The notes under the pieces were generated by a model. The model was not told the DNA's origin and ran no database searches. It saw only the letters and a list, made by a program, of their open reading frames with translations. From the NCBI GenBank assembly GCA_030609125.1, contig JAUWCW010000036.1, positions 1-11,070 of the forward strand: a DNA stretch of 11,070 nucleotides, written 5' to 3'. Shown here piece by piece: positions 1 to 7,359 of this stretch. A program made the translations under genes and the position numbers. This DNA comes from Candidatus Rokuibacteriota bacterium. GTDB lineage: Bacteria; JAUVQV01. How positions within the stretch are numbered: position 1 is the stretch's first letter; each line of letters opens with the position of its first letter.

Positions 1-2
1 AC

Positions 3-209
3 GGGATGATCGTCGGCGAGGGTGCGGTGGAGGCTGGCGAGGGTGCGGTGGAGGCTGGCGAGGGTGCGGTGGAGGCCGGCGAGGGTGCGGTGGAGGCCGG
101 CGAGGATGCGGCGGAGGCCGGCGAGGATGCGGCGGCGGCCGGCCCTGAGAATGAGGCGGAAAGGCCTGACTCCGAGAAAGAAAAACCGGAGGGCGCCGAC
201 AGCGAATAG
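3..209 (+). CDS. 3' end of an unidentified gene with acidic 7-residue-repeat tail (partial)
   Basis: I do not recognise the protein. The reading frame is open to the left edge, so the ATG at 6 need not be the start; more likely this is the C-terminal tail of a longer protein. What is visible is a tandem heptapeptide, GEGAVEA in its cleanest form, drifting to GEDAAEA and GEDAAAA, followed by a charged tail rich in Glu, Asp, Pro and Lys that ends in a TAG stop at 207-209. The composition (Ala, Gly, Glu, Val; no Cys or aromatics) predicts a disordered, strongly acidic segment. An intrinsic terminator starts about 20 bp after the stop, which supports a genuine + strand gene end. The arginine-rich frame overlapping it is a shadow. 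Function cannot be inferred from this fragment. Confidence 0.6.
   Translation, partial: GMIVGEGAVEAGEGAVEAGEGAVEAGEGAVEAGEDAAEAGEDAAAAGPENEAERPDSEKEKPEGADSE
21..146 (+). repeat. 21-bp tandem repeat, six units
   Basis: Six consecutive 21-bp units lie at 21-41, 42-62, 63-83, 84-104, 105-125 and 126-146. Units 1 and 2 are identical, and units 3 and 4 are identical to each other, differing from 1-2 by one T-to-C change. Unit 5 adds changes that turn Gly/Val codons into Asp/Ala codons, and unit 6 is degenerate. The period is a multiple of three, so copy-number change keeps the reading frame. The left-to-right gradient of divergence suggests recent expansion at the left side. Confidence 0.9.
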
Positions 210-229
210 TGAAGCCCGGAGCAAAAGGG

Positions 230-261
230 AACCCGGAAGCTCAAAGCTGCCGGGTTTTTTT
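230..261 (+). terminator. Rho-independent terminator, possibly shared by convergent genes
   Basis: The stem pairs AACCCGG (230-236) with CCGGGTT (250-256). It continues inward through AGCT (238-241) and AGCT (245-248) after one mismatch, around a 3-nt loop, and is followed by a run of seven T (255-261). It sits just after the stop of the repeat-tail gene at 209. The hisHF stop at 278 faces it from the other strand. A short run of A at 223-226 could give weak termination in that direction too, but the T tract clearly favours the + strand. Confidence 0.85.
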
Positions 262-277
262 CTGCCTCCTTTCTCCG

Positions 278-1864
278 TCAGCGGGTTTCAATGCCCCGGC
301 GGCGGAGGTGCTCCTTGATCGCCGACAGGGAAAGTTCCTTCCTGTGAAAGATGCCCGCCGCCAGGGCTGCCTCAGCGCGGGTGGACTCGAAGACCTCCGC
401 GAAGTGCTCCGCCGTCCCGGCGCCGCTGGAGGCGATGACGGGGATGGAGACGGCGTCGCAGACGGAGGATACGAGCTCGATGTCGAAGCCGAGACCGGTG
501 CCGTCCCTGTCGATGCAATTGAGGAGAATCTCGCCGGCGCCGAGCTCTTCGACGGTTTGGGCAAGCTGAACCGCGTCCACGTCCCGTCCCTCACGGCCCC
601 CCTTGACGGTGCACTGAAACCAGCAGAACTCTTCGCCGTTCGGTCCCGGTGCGGAGGTGCGGAACGCCCGCCGCGGGGTGGCCTCCGGCGATGCCACGTA
701 AACCCGCCGCGGGTCGATAGAGACCACAACGGCCTGATTGCCGTAGACTCTGGCGATCTGTTCGATTGAGCTCCTCCCGCCGGGTTTTCCGGCAGCGAGG
801 CACTCCTCGACGGCATAGACGGCGTCGGAGCCGATGGATATCTTGTCCGCCCCGGAGCGGAAGTACTCCGAAGCCACATCGAGGGCCGACCAGCGGCGGC
901 CGTCGGAATCGGTGTATTCGCGGATCCCCCCGCCGATGGTCAGCGGAACGAAGACATTCTCCGAGGTGCGTCGGAGAATCTCCAGCATGGGCTGGTCCTC
1001 GAGGGGGAAGTCCCTGAAGCCCGTTATGTTGAGAAAGGTTATTTCATCGGCGCCTTCCTCGAAGTAGCGCCGCGCCAGCTCCACGGGCTTGCCGAGGTTG
1101 CGGACAAGACCCTTCTCGCGTACGTCATACTGGTCGCCTTTGGTTACGACGAGATCTCCCTGGTCGTTGGTCCTGACGTCGAGGCAGGCGATGATCCTTC
1201 TCGCCGGCCTGGTGGTGCAGGATGCGTCTTTACCGGTCGGTGAGACGGGGTCATCCGCCGGGGGGGAGAGAAAGTTGCGGAGTATGCGAAGCCCCGCCGC
1301 ACCGCTCTTTTCCGGGTGGAACTGAAAGGCCGCCACCCGCCCCCTCTGAACGCCGCTGACGAAATCCTCGCCGTAGGTCGTGGTGGTGAGTATCCAGTCG
1401 CTGCAGCCCGGGGCGGGGACTCCGTGGTAAGAGTGAACGAAGTAGAGCTTCTCATCGTCATGGCCTGAAAGGAGCGTTGAGGCCTTGCGGACGCAGATGC
1501 CGTTCCACCCGATCTGGGGGACCGAGAGGCCGCGGCCGGGAAAGCGCTTCACCTCGCCTCGTATGACGCCCAGGCCGGGGATGCCGGGTGATTCTTCGCT
1601 CCATTCGAAAAGAGTCTGCAGACCGAGGCAGATCCCGAGAAAGGGCCTGTCCCGGGAGATGTAATCCCGGAGGGGCTCCGCGTAGCCGTCGGACCGGAGC
1701 CGCTCCATGGCGCTGCCGAACGAACCGACACCGGGGAAGACGAGCTTTTCCGCACCGAGTATGTCGGCGGGTGCGGCGACGTCCCTCACTTGGAAACCCA
1801 ACGCCCTGATGGCGTTCCGCACACTGCGGACGTTGCCGGCGCCGTAGTCGAGCAGGGTGATCAT
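278..1864 (-). CDS. hisHF: Imidazole glycerol phosphate synthase, fused HisH-HisF (HIS7-like)
   Basis: Bifunctional cytoplasmic enzyme of histidine synthesis: glutamine amidotransferase plus cyclase, converting PRFAR and ammonia to imidazole glycerol phosphate and AICAR. The product is 528 aa. HisH occupies about residues 1-202, with nucleophile Cys79 in GICLGLQ and His183/Glu185 in FHPEKS. After a roughly 20-residue linker, HisF runs from 222, with the catalytic aspartates likely Asp229 (IIACLDV) and Asp452 (NCIDRDG). The HisF half is about 306 aa, some 50 longer than stand-alone bacterial HisF. Its extra segments (QGDLVVTKGDQYDVREK, and PGPNGEEFCWFQCTVKGGRE near 407-426) match my memory of yeast HIS7. 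The start is the second of two adjacent ATGs, six bases after AGGGAG (1871-1876); a frame extension to 1912 would run through this ribosome site. No other his gene is adjacent. No catalytic residue appears to be missing. Confidence 0.94.
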   Translation of the reverse strand: MITLLDYGAGNVRSVRNAIRALGFQVRDVAAPADILGAEKLVFPGVGSFGSAMERLRSDGYAEPLRDYISRDRPFLGICLGLQTLFEWSEESPGIPGLGVIRGEVKRFPGRGLSVPQIGWNGICVRKASTLLSGHDDEKLYFVHSYHGVPAPGCSDWILTTTTYGEDFVSGVQRGRVAAFQFHPEKSGAAGLRILRNFLSPPADDPVSPTGKDASCTTRPARRIIACLDVRTNDQGDLVVTKGDQYDVREKGLVRNLGKPVELARRYFEEGADEITFLNITGFRDFPLEDQPMLEILRRTSENVFVPLTIGGGIREYTDSDGRRWSALDVASEYFRSGADKISIGSDAVYAVEECLAAGKPGGRSSIEQIARVYGNQAVVVSIDPRRVYVASPEATPRRAFRTSAPGPNGEEFCWFQCTVKGGREGRDVDAVQLAQTVEELGAGEILLNCIDRDGTGLGFDIELVSSVCDAVSIPVIASSGAGTAEHFAEVFESTRAEAALAAGIFHRKELSLSAIKEHLRRRGIETR

Positions 1865-1889
1865 CATTTTCTCCCTTTTGAGGTTGAAC

Positions 1890-1926
1890 CCGGCAGGAAA
1901 GCCGGACCCCAAAGTGAATTATTATA
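1890..1926 (-). promoter_or_regulatory. Possible hisHF promoter -10 and leader hairpin
   Basis: On the minus strand a perfect TATAAT lies at 1926-1921, about 57 bp ahead of the hisHF start. No good -35 is found at 16-18 bp spacing (best is TGTCTG at 1949-1944). The predicted leader contains a short hairpin, CCGGC at 1905-1901 pairing with GCCGG at 1894-1890 around a 6-nt loop, just before the ribosome site. I see no leader peptide with histidine codons or T-box features. Low to moderate support. Confidence 0.35.
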
Positions 1927-1939
1927 CACGAAGAGTGAC

Positions 1940-1968
1940 TTGACAGACATTTCCCGCCGCGGTCTGAT
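1940..1968 (+). promoter_or_regulatory. Candidate sigma70-type promoter for the cytochrome gene
   Basis: A perfect -35 TTGACA (1940-1945) is followed, after 17 bp, by TCTGAT (1963-1968), which keeps four of six consensus bases including the first, fifth and sixth. Transcription would start near 1974-1976, on or next to the GTG start codon, so the mRNA would be leaderless or almost so. It overlaps the region where the -35 of the divergent hisHF promoter should be. Confidence 0.4.
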
Positions 1969-1974
1969 GGAGAC

Positions 1975-2706
1975 GTGAAACAGATTGCGGCAGTTTCGGC
2001 GACCGTTCTGCTCCTGGCCCTGACCGCCCTTCGCTGTGCCGGAGCGGAGAACGGCACGGGCTGTCGTGAAGGGCCCTGTCACCGCAGTCTCGATGAGGGA
2101 GCCTTCACCCACGCGCCCTTCGGGGAGGGACGGTGCCGGCCTTGCCACAAGGGAAGCGCCACTCGACATCCGGACGGGACAGGGGCGGAGTTCAGCCTGG
2201 CCTTTGGAGGAGGTGGCGGGCTCTGCTATTCCTGCCACCGCGAGTTCGAGGAGGAGGTGAATAAGTCCGGCTCGGTCCACCTGCCGGTGGAGGAAGGGGC
2301 GTGCCTGCGGTGCCACGACCCGCACGCGTCATCTTTCCGGGGTCTTCTCGATGCGTACCTCGCCGAGGATGTCTCTCTCGGGGTTCCCGCCAGCGGCGGG
2401 TTCGGACAGGAGGACTTCGAGCTCTGCTGGAGGTGTCACGATGTCTACATGGTTCTGCTGGAGAAGACGACGAGCAAGACCGCCTTTCGGAACGCGGGCC
2501 TCAACCTGCACTACCTTCACGTCAGCGGCGCGAAAGGCTACACCTGCAAGGCCTGTCACCTTTCCCACGCCGCGGACGGTGAGAAACTTATGGGCCGGCC
2601 CATGGGGTGGACGGGGGATTTTGTTCGATATACAAGACTTCCCGACGGCGGGGAGTGCTCACCGGCCTGCCATGTGAGGCGCTCCTACACCCGCACCGGG
2701 AGGTAG
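1975..2706 (+). CDS. Exported multiheme cytochrome c (doubled-CXXCH type)
   Basis: A 243-aa periplasmic electron carrier. Residues 1-24 form a Sec signal peptide (Lys2, hydrophobic core 7-19, likely cleavage after AGA). Five canonical heme motifs follow: CRPCH (54-58), CYSCH (84-88), CLRCH (110-114), CWRCH (151-155) and CKACH (191-195). Two expanded motifs flank them: CREGPCH (30-36, CX4CH) and CSPACH (228-233, CX3CH), giving five to seven hemes. Extra histidines (46, 65, 102, 117, 179, 182, 198) could be distal ligands. The layout resembles doubled-CXXCH/cytochrome c3-like proteins; I cannot name a specific one. The start is GTG; GGAG at 1969-1972 is only two bases away, unusually close. No upstream in-frame start follows the TGA at 1936. 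Its stop lies 4 bp from the stop of the convergent gene, leaving no room for a separate terminator. Confidence 0.88.
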   Translation: MKQIAAVSATVLLLALTALRCAGAENGTGCREGPCHRSLDEGAFTHAPFGEGRCRPCHKGSATRHPDGTGAEFSLAFGGGGGLCYSCHREFEEEVNKSGSVHLPVEEGACLRCHDPHASSFRGLLDAYLAEDVSLGVPASGGFGQEDFELCWRCHDVYMVLLEKTTSKTAFRNAGLNLHYLHVSGAKGYTCKACHLSHAADGEKLMGRPMGWTGDFVRYTRLPDGGECSPACHVRRSYTRTGR

Positions 2707-2710
2707 GCTG

Positions 2711-3625
2711 TCAGGCGCCGGTGCCGGCGGCGGCGTTCAACTCGGCCAGGAGCTCCTCTTCCGAGGCGTCGTGCATCATGGCGCTCTGGCGCACCGTCTC
2801 CGTGGCCTGTCCGGGGCAGGAGAAGCAGGCCTCCCCGTAGTATTTTCTGAAGACCCTTTTCGTGGCGGGGTAGGTGCCGAGGATGTCTCCAATGACGTGA
2901 TCGGGGCCGATGAGCTCGTGCTGACCCCGGCTGGAGTGTTCCCTTCCCGTGCCGGAAACGGCCTCGTTCAGAAGGCCCAGCATACGCTCCAGGTCCACCC
3001 CGTGGTTGGCGCACCCCATGGCGAGGGTGACCGGGAGCTGCCTGACCTTCTCCTGGTGAGCGGGATCGGCGAGAGGCGCGAAGCCGTTGTTGACAAAAAC
3101 CTCCACCGTTGCGGGCCACCTGGTGATGATCTCGCCTATTCTCGTCTCCTGTGTGATCTCCTGGACGGCGGGCTCCGGCGCCTTTTCCTCCTCTTCGCCG
3201 TCTCCGCTCCTGTCCCGGAGGGGAAGAAGAATGCTGGCCCCCAGATTGGCGGCGAACACGGCCGCGGAGGCGGCGGAGATGAGGGAAAAGAGGAGAAAAC
3301 CCGTTGAAGGCCTCTCCGGCGCGGTGGCGACCATGCCGACCAGTCCTATGTTGGCGAGGTAAAAATGAACGGCCACGCCGCCGGGCCAGACGAGGGGTCG
3401 CGCGTTGAAGCGCGGAAGAATGAAGTACCCCACGCCGTAGATCATCATTGCCATGAACCCGAGAAGGTTGAAGTGAACATGAGCGAACCACGCCCACTCC
3501 GGAGCGCTGTCGATGCCCATCCACATTCCGAGAAAGGTCCCGGCGGCAAAGTAGGCCAGGGAAGCGACCACGAAGGCCTTAGTGTATCGGTCCATGTTGA
3601 CAAAATACGCCATCTTCCAGGACAT
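2711..3625 (-). CDS. Four-helix oxidase-subunit-I-like membrane protein fused to two DUF1858 domains
   Basis: A 304-aa inner-membrane protein. Four hydrophobic segments lie at about 17-38, 46-70, 84-102 and 109-134. The second carries HVHFNLLGF (49-57) and ends in YFILPRF, resembling the early helices of heme-copper oxidase subunit I (CcoN/NorB-like), where a histidine ligates low-spin heme. The copper-site helices are absent, so it is not a complete oxidase. An acidic linker (138-160) leads to two DUF1858-like repeats. The first (162-222) has [15 protein letters not shown] but lacks the cysteine pair, keeping only Cys205. The second (244-299) has [16 protein letters not shown] and CFSC at 267-270. 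DUF1858 is known beside hybrid cluster proteins; a heme or redox sensing role is inference. The ATG at 3625 has no ribosome site; ATG at 3613 (Met5) or 3595 (Met11) are alternatives that keep all helices. Confidence 0.72.
   Translation of the reverse strand: MSWKMAYFVNMDRYTKAFVVASLAYFAAGTFLGMWMGIDSAPEWAWFAHVHFNLLGFMAMMIYGVGYFILPRFNARPLVWPGGVAVHFYLANIGLVGMVATAPERPSTGFLLFSLISAASAAVFAANLGASILLPLRDRSGDGEEEEKAPEPAVQEITQETRIGEIITRWPATVEVFVNNGFAPLADPAHQEKVRQLPVTLAMGCANHGVDLERMLGLLNEAVSGTGREHSSRGQHELIGPDHVIGDILGTYPATKRVFRKYYGEACFSCPGQATETVRQSAMMHDASEEELLAELNAAAGTGA
3602..3607 (-). promoter_or_regulatory. Candidate -10 element paired with the palindrome
   Basis: The minus-strand hexamer TATTTT (3607-3602) lies where the -10 of a class II Crp/Fnr-activated promoter should be. 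With the palindrome centred at 3636.5, a start site at -41.5 falls at 3595, seven bases after this hexamer. If real, transcription begins at Met11 of the minus-strand gene rather than upstream of Met1. Confidence 0.35.
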
Positions 3626-3629
3626 GTCA

Positions 3630-3643
3630 TTGACTTAAGTCAA
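3630..3643. promoter_or_regulatory. Crp/Fnr-family operator-like palindrome
   Basis: TTGACTTAAGTCAA is a perfect 14-bp inverted repeat in the 72-bp spacer between two divergent genes. It fits the Fnr/Dnr half-site spacing TTGAN-N4-NTCAA. Regulators of this family respond to oxygen loss or NO. It lies five bases ahead of the annotated ATG at 3625 and 55 bp ahead of the TTG at 3698. No convincing -10 was found in the + direction at the usual class II or class I distances, so the minus-strand gene is the better target. Confidence 0.6.
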
Positions 3644-3647
3644 GGCA

Positions 3648-3661
3648 CGGGGCGAACCCCG
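3648..3661 (+). other. Short GC hairpin in the leader of the DUF255 gene
   Basis: CGGGG (3648-3652) pairs with CCCCG (3657-3661) around a CGAA loop. No T run follows, so it is not a terminator. It may simply be a stable leader hairpin or a chance GC-rich repeat. Confidence 0.25.
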
Positions 3662-3697
3662 GGGGAGCGACGGGCGTCTAAGAAAAGAGGTAAGCCT

Positions 3698-5860
3698 TTG
3701 AAGAAAGCAACGGCGATGATGGTGCTTCTGCTTATGATGGTGACGCGTACCGGGGCCCTGGCGCTTCCTCCTGACGACGTGGACAGAAGTTCCCTCCCGC
3801 CCGACGGGGGGGAAAAGTACAACAGACTCATCTTCGAGAAGAGTCCCTATCTTCTGCTGCACGCCGGGAATCCCGTCGACTGGTACCCCTGGGGTGAAGA
3901 GGCGTTCGAGCGGGCCCGGCGGGATAACAAGCCGGTGTTCCTGTCCATCGGCTACTCCACCTGCCACTGGTGTCACGTAATGGAGGAAGAGTCCTTCGGG
4001 AGCCGGGAGGTGGCGGATGTCCTCAACCGGCACTTTGTCGCAATCAAGGTGGACAGGGAGGAGCGGCCCGATATCGACCAGGTCTACATGGCGGTTTCAC
4101 AGATCATGACCGGCCGGGGAGGATGGCCTCTGACGATCCTCATGACGCCGGACAAAAAACCTTTCTTTGCCGGAACGTACCTTCCCCGGGAAGCCCGCCT
4201 CGGCAGCATGGGACTGGTGAATCTGCTGAAGAAGGTGGTGTCGCTGTGGGAAGAGGAGCGTGAGGAAGTGCTCGAGTCCGCCGCGGCGATCACGGCGGCT
4301 CTCCAGCAGGTCGAAAAGAGCGAATCCGGCGAGATTCCCGGCGGAGATGTTTTCCCCGCCGCCTACGACTCCATTGCCGGGAGCTTCGACGAGAAGCACG
4401 GCGGCTTCGGGGATGCCCCCAAGTTTCCCATGCCGCATGTCTATCGGTTCCTGCTCCGCTATTCCAGGCGCAGCGGCGAGAAGCAGGCCGTGGAGATGGT
4501 GGACCGGTCCCTCAGGGCTCTCAGGCGCGGCGGGATATTCGATCAGCTCGGCTACGGCTTCCACCGCTACTCGACGGACAGGGAGTTTCTCGTCCCCCAC
4601 TTCGAGAAGATGCTGTACGACCAGGCCCTCCTGGCGGCGGCCTACGTCGAAACGTACCAGGTGACAGGCCGGAAGGAGTTTGCCGATGTTGCGCGGGAGA
4701 TCTTCACCTACGTCCTGCGGGACATGACTTCACCGGAAGGGGGATTCTACTCGGCGGAGGACGCCGACAGCGAGGGCGAGGAAGGCAGATTCTACGTCTG
4801 GTCGAAGGACGAGATTGTGAAGGTCCTCGGCAGCGGGGAAGGGGAGGATTTCGCGGAGACCTTCAATGTCGTAGACGGCGGCAACTATCGCGATGAGGCT
4901 TCGGGCGAGCGGACGGGGATGAACATACTGCACCTCGGGAAGGATCCCGAGAGGACGGGAGGGATCGAAAAGAGCAGGGAGCTGCTTTTCCGCCACCGCC
5001 GCCATCGCGTCCCGCCGCTCAAGGACGACAAGATACTCACTTCCTGGAACGGGCTCATGATCGGCGCCCTGGCGCAGGGGAGCGTGGTTCTGGGGAACGA
5101 GGAGTACGCCCGCGCGGCGGAGAAGGCCGCCGACTTTGTTCTCGGGAAGATGAGGGACAGGGAAGGAAAGCTTCTGCGCAGATACCGCCGGGGGGAAGCC
5201 GCCTACCCGGCCTACCTGGACGATTACGCCTTTTTCGTCGCCGGTCTCCTTGACCTCTACGAGGCCACCTTCACCACGCGATACCTGAGAGAGGCGGTTG
5301 CGCTGAACGGTCTGATGAAGGATCTCTTCTGGGACGGGGAAGAGGGGGGCTACTTCTTTGCCGGGAAGGGGAACGAAAAGCTGATAGCGTCGGTGAAAGA
5401 GTCCTATGACGGCGCCCTGCCGTCAGGCAACTCGGTGGCACTGCTGAACCTTCTGCGGCTGGCTCGTCTCACCGGCGACACGGGGTTGGATCAGATGGCG
5501 CAGCAGCTTCTGCGCGCCTTCGCCGGGGAGTTGCAGCGCACCGGGCGGGGCCACACCATGATGCTCACCGCCCTGGATTTTCTCCACGGGCCCGTGAAGG
5601 AGATCGTCGTCGCCGGCAGGCGCGACGGGGACGACACGGCGGCCCTGCTGCAGGAGATCCGCCGCGGCTTCGTGCCGAACAAGGTCGTTCTTCTGCGGCC
5701 CCCCGGGGAGGAGGGAGAGCGGGTTTCCTCCCTGGCCCCTTACACACGGGAGATGAGGATGCGTGCGGGAAAGGCGGCGGTCTATCTGTGTGAGAACTTC
5801 ACCTGCCTCCCTCCCGTCACCGACCCTGACGCCCTGAGGGAGGCTCTCCTCCGGGAATGA
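3698..5860 (+). CDS. Exported DUF255/YyaL-type thioredoxin-domain protein
   Basis: A 720-aa member of the YyaL/SPATA20 family: an N-terminal thioredoxin-like domain followed by an alpha/alpha-barrel domain of the six-hairpin glycosidase type. The biochemical role of the family is not settled. Diagnostic stretches are [18 protein letters not shown] (49-66), the active site [14 protein letters not shown] with Cys89 and Cys92, [10 protein letters not shown], and the GGWP motif; the C-terminal tail [13 protein letters not shown] is also typical, so it is complete. The start is TTG at 3698, seven bases after AGAGG (3686-3690). It gives MKK plus a hydrophobic core and ALA cleavage near residue 22, hence a periplasmic location. 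The open frame runs back to 3365, but that stretch is antisense to the neighbouring gene and has no ribosome site near a start. Family members are usually cytoplasmic as far as I recall, so export is notable. Confidence 0.88.
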   Translation: MKKATAMMVLLLMMVTRTGALALPPDDVDRSSLPPDGGEKYNRLIFEKSPYLLLHAGNPVDWYPWGEEAFERARRDNKPVFLSIGYSTCHWCHVMEEESFGSREVADVLNRHFVAIKVDREERPDIDQVYMAVSQIMTGRGGWPLTILMTPDKKPFFAGTYLPREARLGSMGLVNLLKKVVSLWEEEREEVLESAAAITAALQQVEKSESGEIPGGDVFPAAYDSIAGSFDEKHGGFGDAPKFPMPHVYRFLLRYSRRSGEKQAVEMVDRSLRALRRGGIFDQLGYGFHRYSTDREFLVPHFEKMLYDQALLAAAYVETYQVTGRKEFADVAREIFTYVLRDMTSPEGGFYSAEDADSEGEEGRFYVWSKDEIVKVLGSGEGEDFAETFNVVDGGNYRDEASGERTGMNILHLGKDPERTGGIEKSRELLFRHRRHRVPPLKDDKILTSWNGLMIGALAQGSVVLGNEEYARAAEKAADFVLGKMRDREGKLLRRYRRGEAAYPAYLDDYAFFVAGLLDLYEATFTTRYLREAVALNGLMKDLFWDGEEGGYFFAGKGNEKLIASVKESYDGALPSGNSVALLNLLRLARLTGDTGLDQMAQQLLRAFAGELQRTGRGHTMMLTALDFLHGPVKEIVVAGRRDGDDTAALLQEIRRGFVPNKVVLLRPPGEEGERVSSLAPYTREMRMRAGKAAVYLCENFTCLPPVTDPDALREALLRE

Positions 5861-5909
5861 CCCTCTCCCTTGGCAGCTGAGATCGGTTCTGCTACCGTGG
5901 CGTGGGACG

Positions 5910-6740
<831 letters not shown>

Positions 6741-6752
6741 CGCTCCGCCGCT

Positions 6753-7307
6753 TCATTCGAAGAGTTCCCGGAAGCGCCCGTAACCCTCCTCCTCCAGCCG
6801 CCCTTTCGGAACGAACCGCAGGGCGGCGGAATTGATGCAGTAGCGGAGCTGCGTGGGGGCGGGGCCGTCCGCGAATACGTGACCCAGGTGGGAGCCGCCG
6901 TACCTGCTGCGCACTTCCGTCCTGACCATGAACAGCTTGCGGTCCTTGTGTTCCACCACGCTGTTCTCAAGCAGGGGTTTTGTGAAACTCGGCCAACCCG
7001 ACCTGGAGTCGTACTTGTCGGTGGAACTGAAGAGGGGCTCGCCGGAAACGATGTCCACGTAGATGCCCTCCTTCTTGTTGTCCCAGTACTCGTTGCGGTA
7101 GGCCGTCTCGGTGCCGTCTTCCTGTGTCACCTCGTACTGAAGGGGCGTCAGAACCTTCTTCAGCTCCTCCCTGGACGGCCTGGAATAGCTGCTCCAGTCC
7201 ATCTGTCTGCCTCCTCTCTTACCGGCGCCGCCGGCCCCGGCGGGCGGAGCGGCCAGAAGAGCAACCGCCGACATGAGCATCGCTCCCCTTTTCCATCTCG
7301 GTGACAT
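6753..7307 (-). CDS. msrB: Peptide-methionine (R)-S-oxide reductase, exported
   Basis: MsrB reduces the R form of methionine sulfoxide in damaged proteins. The product is 184 aa from the ATG at 7307. Visible family motifs are [32 protein letters not shown] and [11 protein letters not shown], with catalytic Cys157. This is the only cysteine in the protein: there is no zinc-binding CXXC pair and no resolving cysteine, so it is a one-Cys form needing an external reductant. The N-terminus has basic residues, a hydrophobic core and an Ala/Gly-rich cleavage region near residue 25, so it is probably periplasmic. The ATG at 7316 sits one or two bases after AAGGGG, too close to be the start; the ATG at 7307 is better spaced. 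It follows fdhA by about 50 bp on the same strand and may be cotranscribed. Its 3' end is 12 bp from the convergent kinase relic. Confidence 0.93.
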   Translation of the reverse strand: MSPRWKRGAMLMSAVALLAAPPAGAGGAGKRGGRQMDWSSYSRPSREELKKVLTPLQYEVTQEDGTETAYRNEYWDNKKEGIYVDIVSGEPLFSSTDKYDSRSGWPSFTKPLLENSVVEHKDRKLFMVRTEVRSRYGGSHLGHVFADGPAPTQLRYCINSAALRFVPKGRLEEEGYGRFRELFE

Positions 7308-7359
7308 TTTTCCCATTCCCCTTAGTTGTTAGATAGCTCAGGCAGAGGAGAGATTCGGG

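Noticed and set aside
21-146. Tandem repeats as a CRISPR array or iteron origin
   Set aside because: There are no spacers between units, the period is in frame with coding sequence, and there is no replication gene nearby.
22-318. Arginine-rich ORF over the tandem repeat on the + strand
   Set aside because: It is a frame shadow of the repeat and runs through the terminator.
241-879. 212-codon minus-strand ORF overlapping hisHF in another frame
   Set aside because: It sits inside the HisF-coding region, is low-complexity Ser/Pro/Arg, and has no recognisable domain.
1865-1912. N-terminal extension of hisHF to an ATG at 1912
   Set aside because: The extra codons run through the AGGGAG ribosome site and precede the conserved HisH start MITLLDYGAGN; they belong to the leader.
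3365-3697. N-terminal extension of the DUF255 reading frame by 111 codons
   Set aside because: It is antisense to the DUF1858 membrane protein and the intergenic palindrome. A well-spaced ribosome site and signal peptide define TTG at 3698 as the start.
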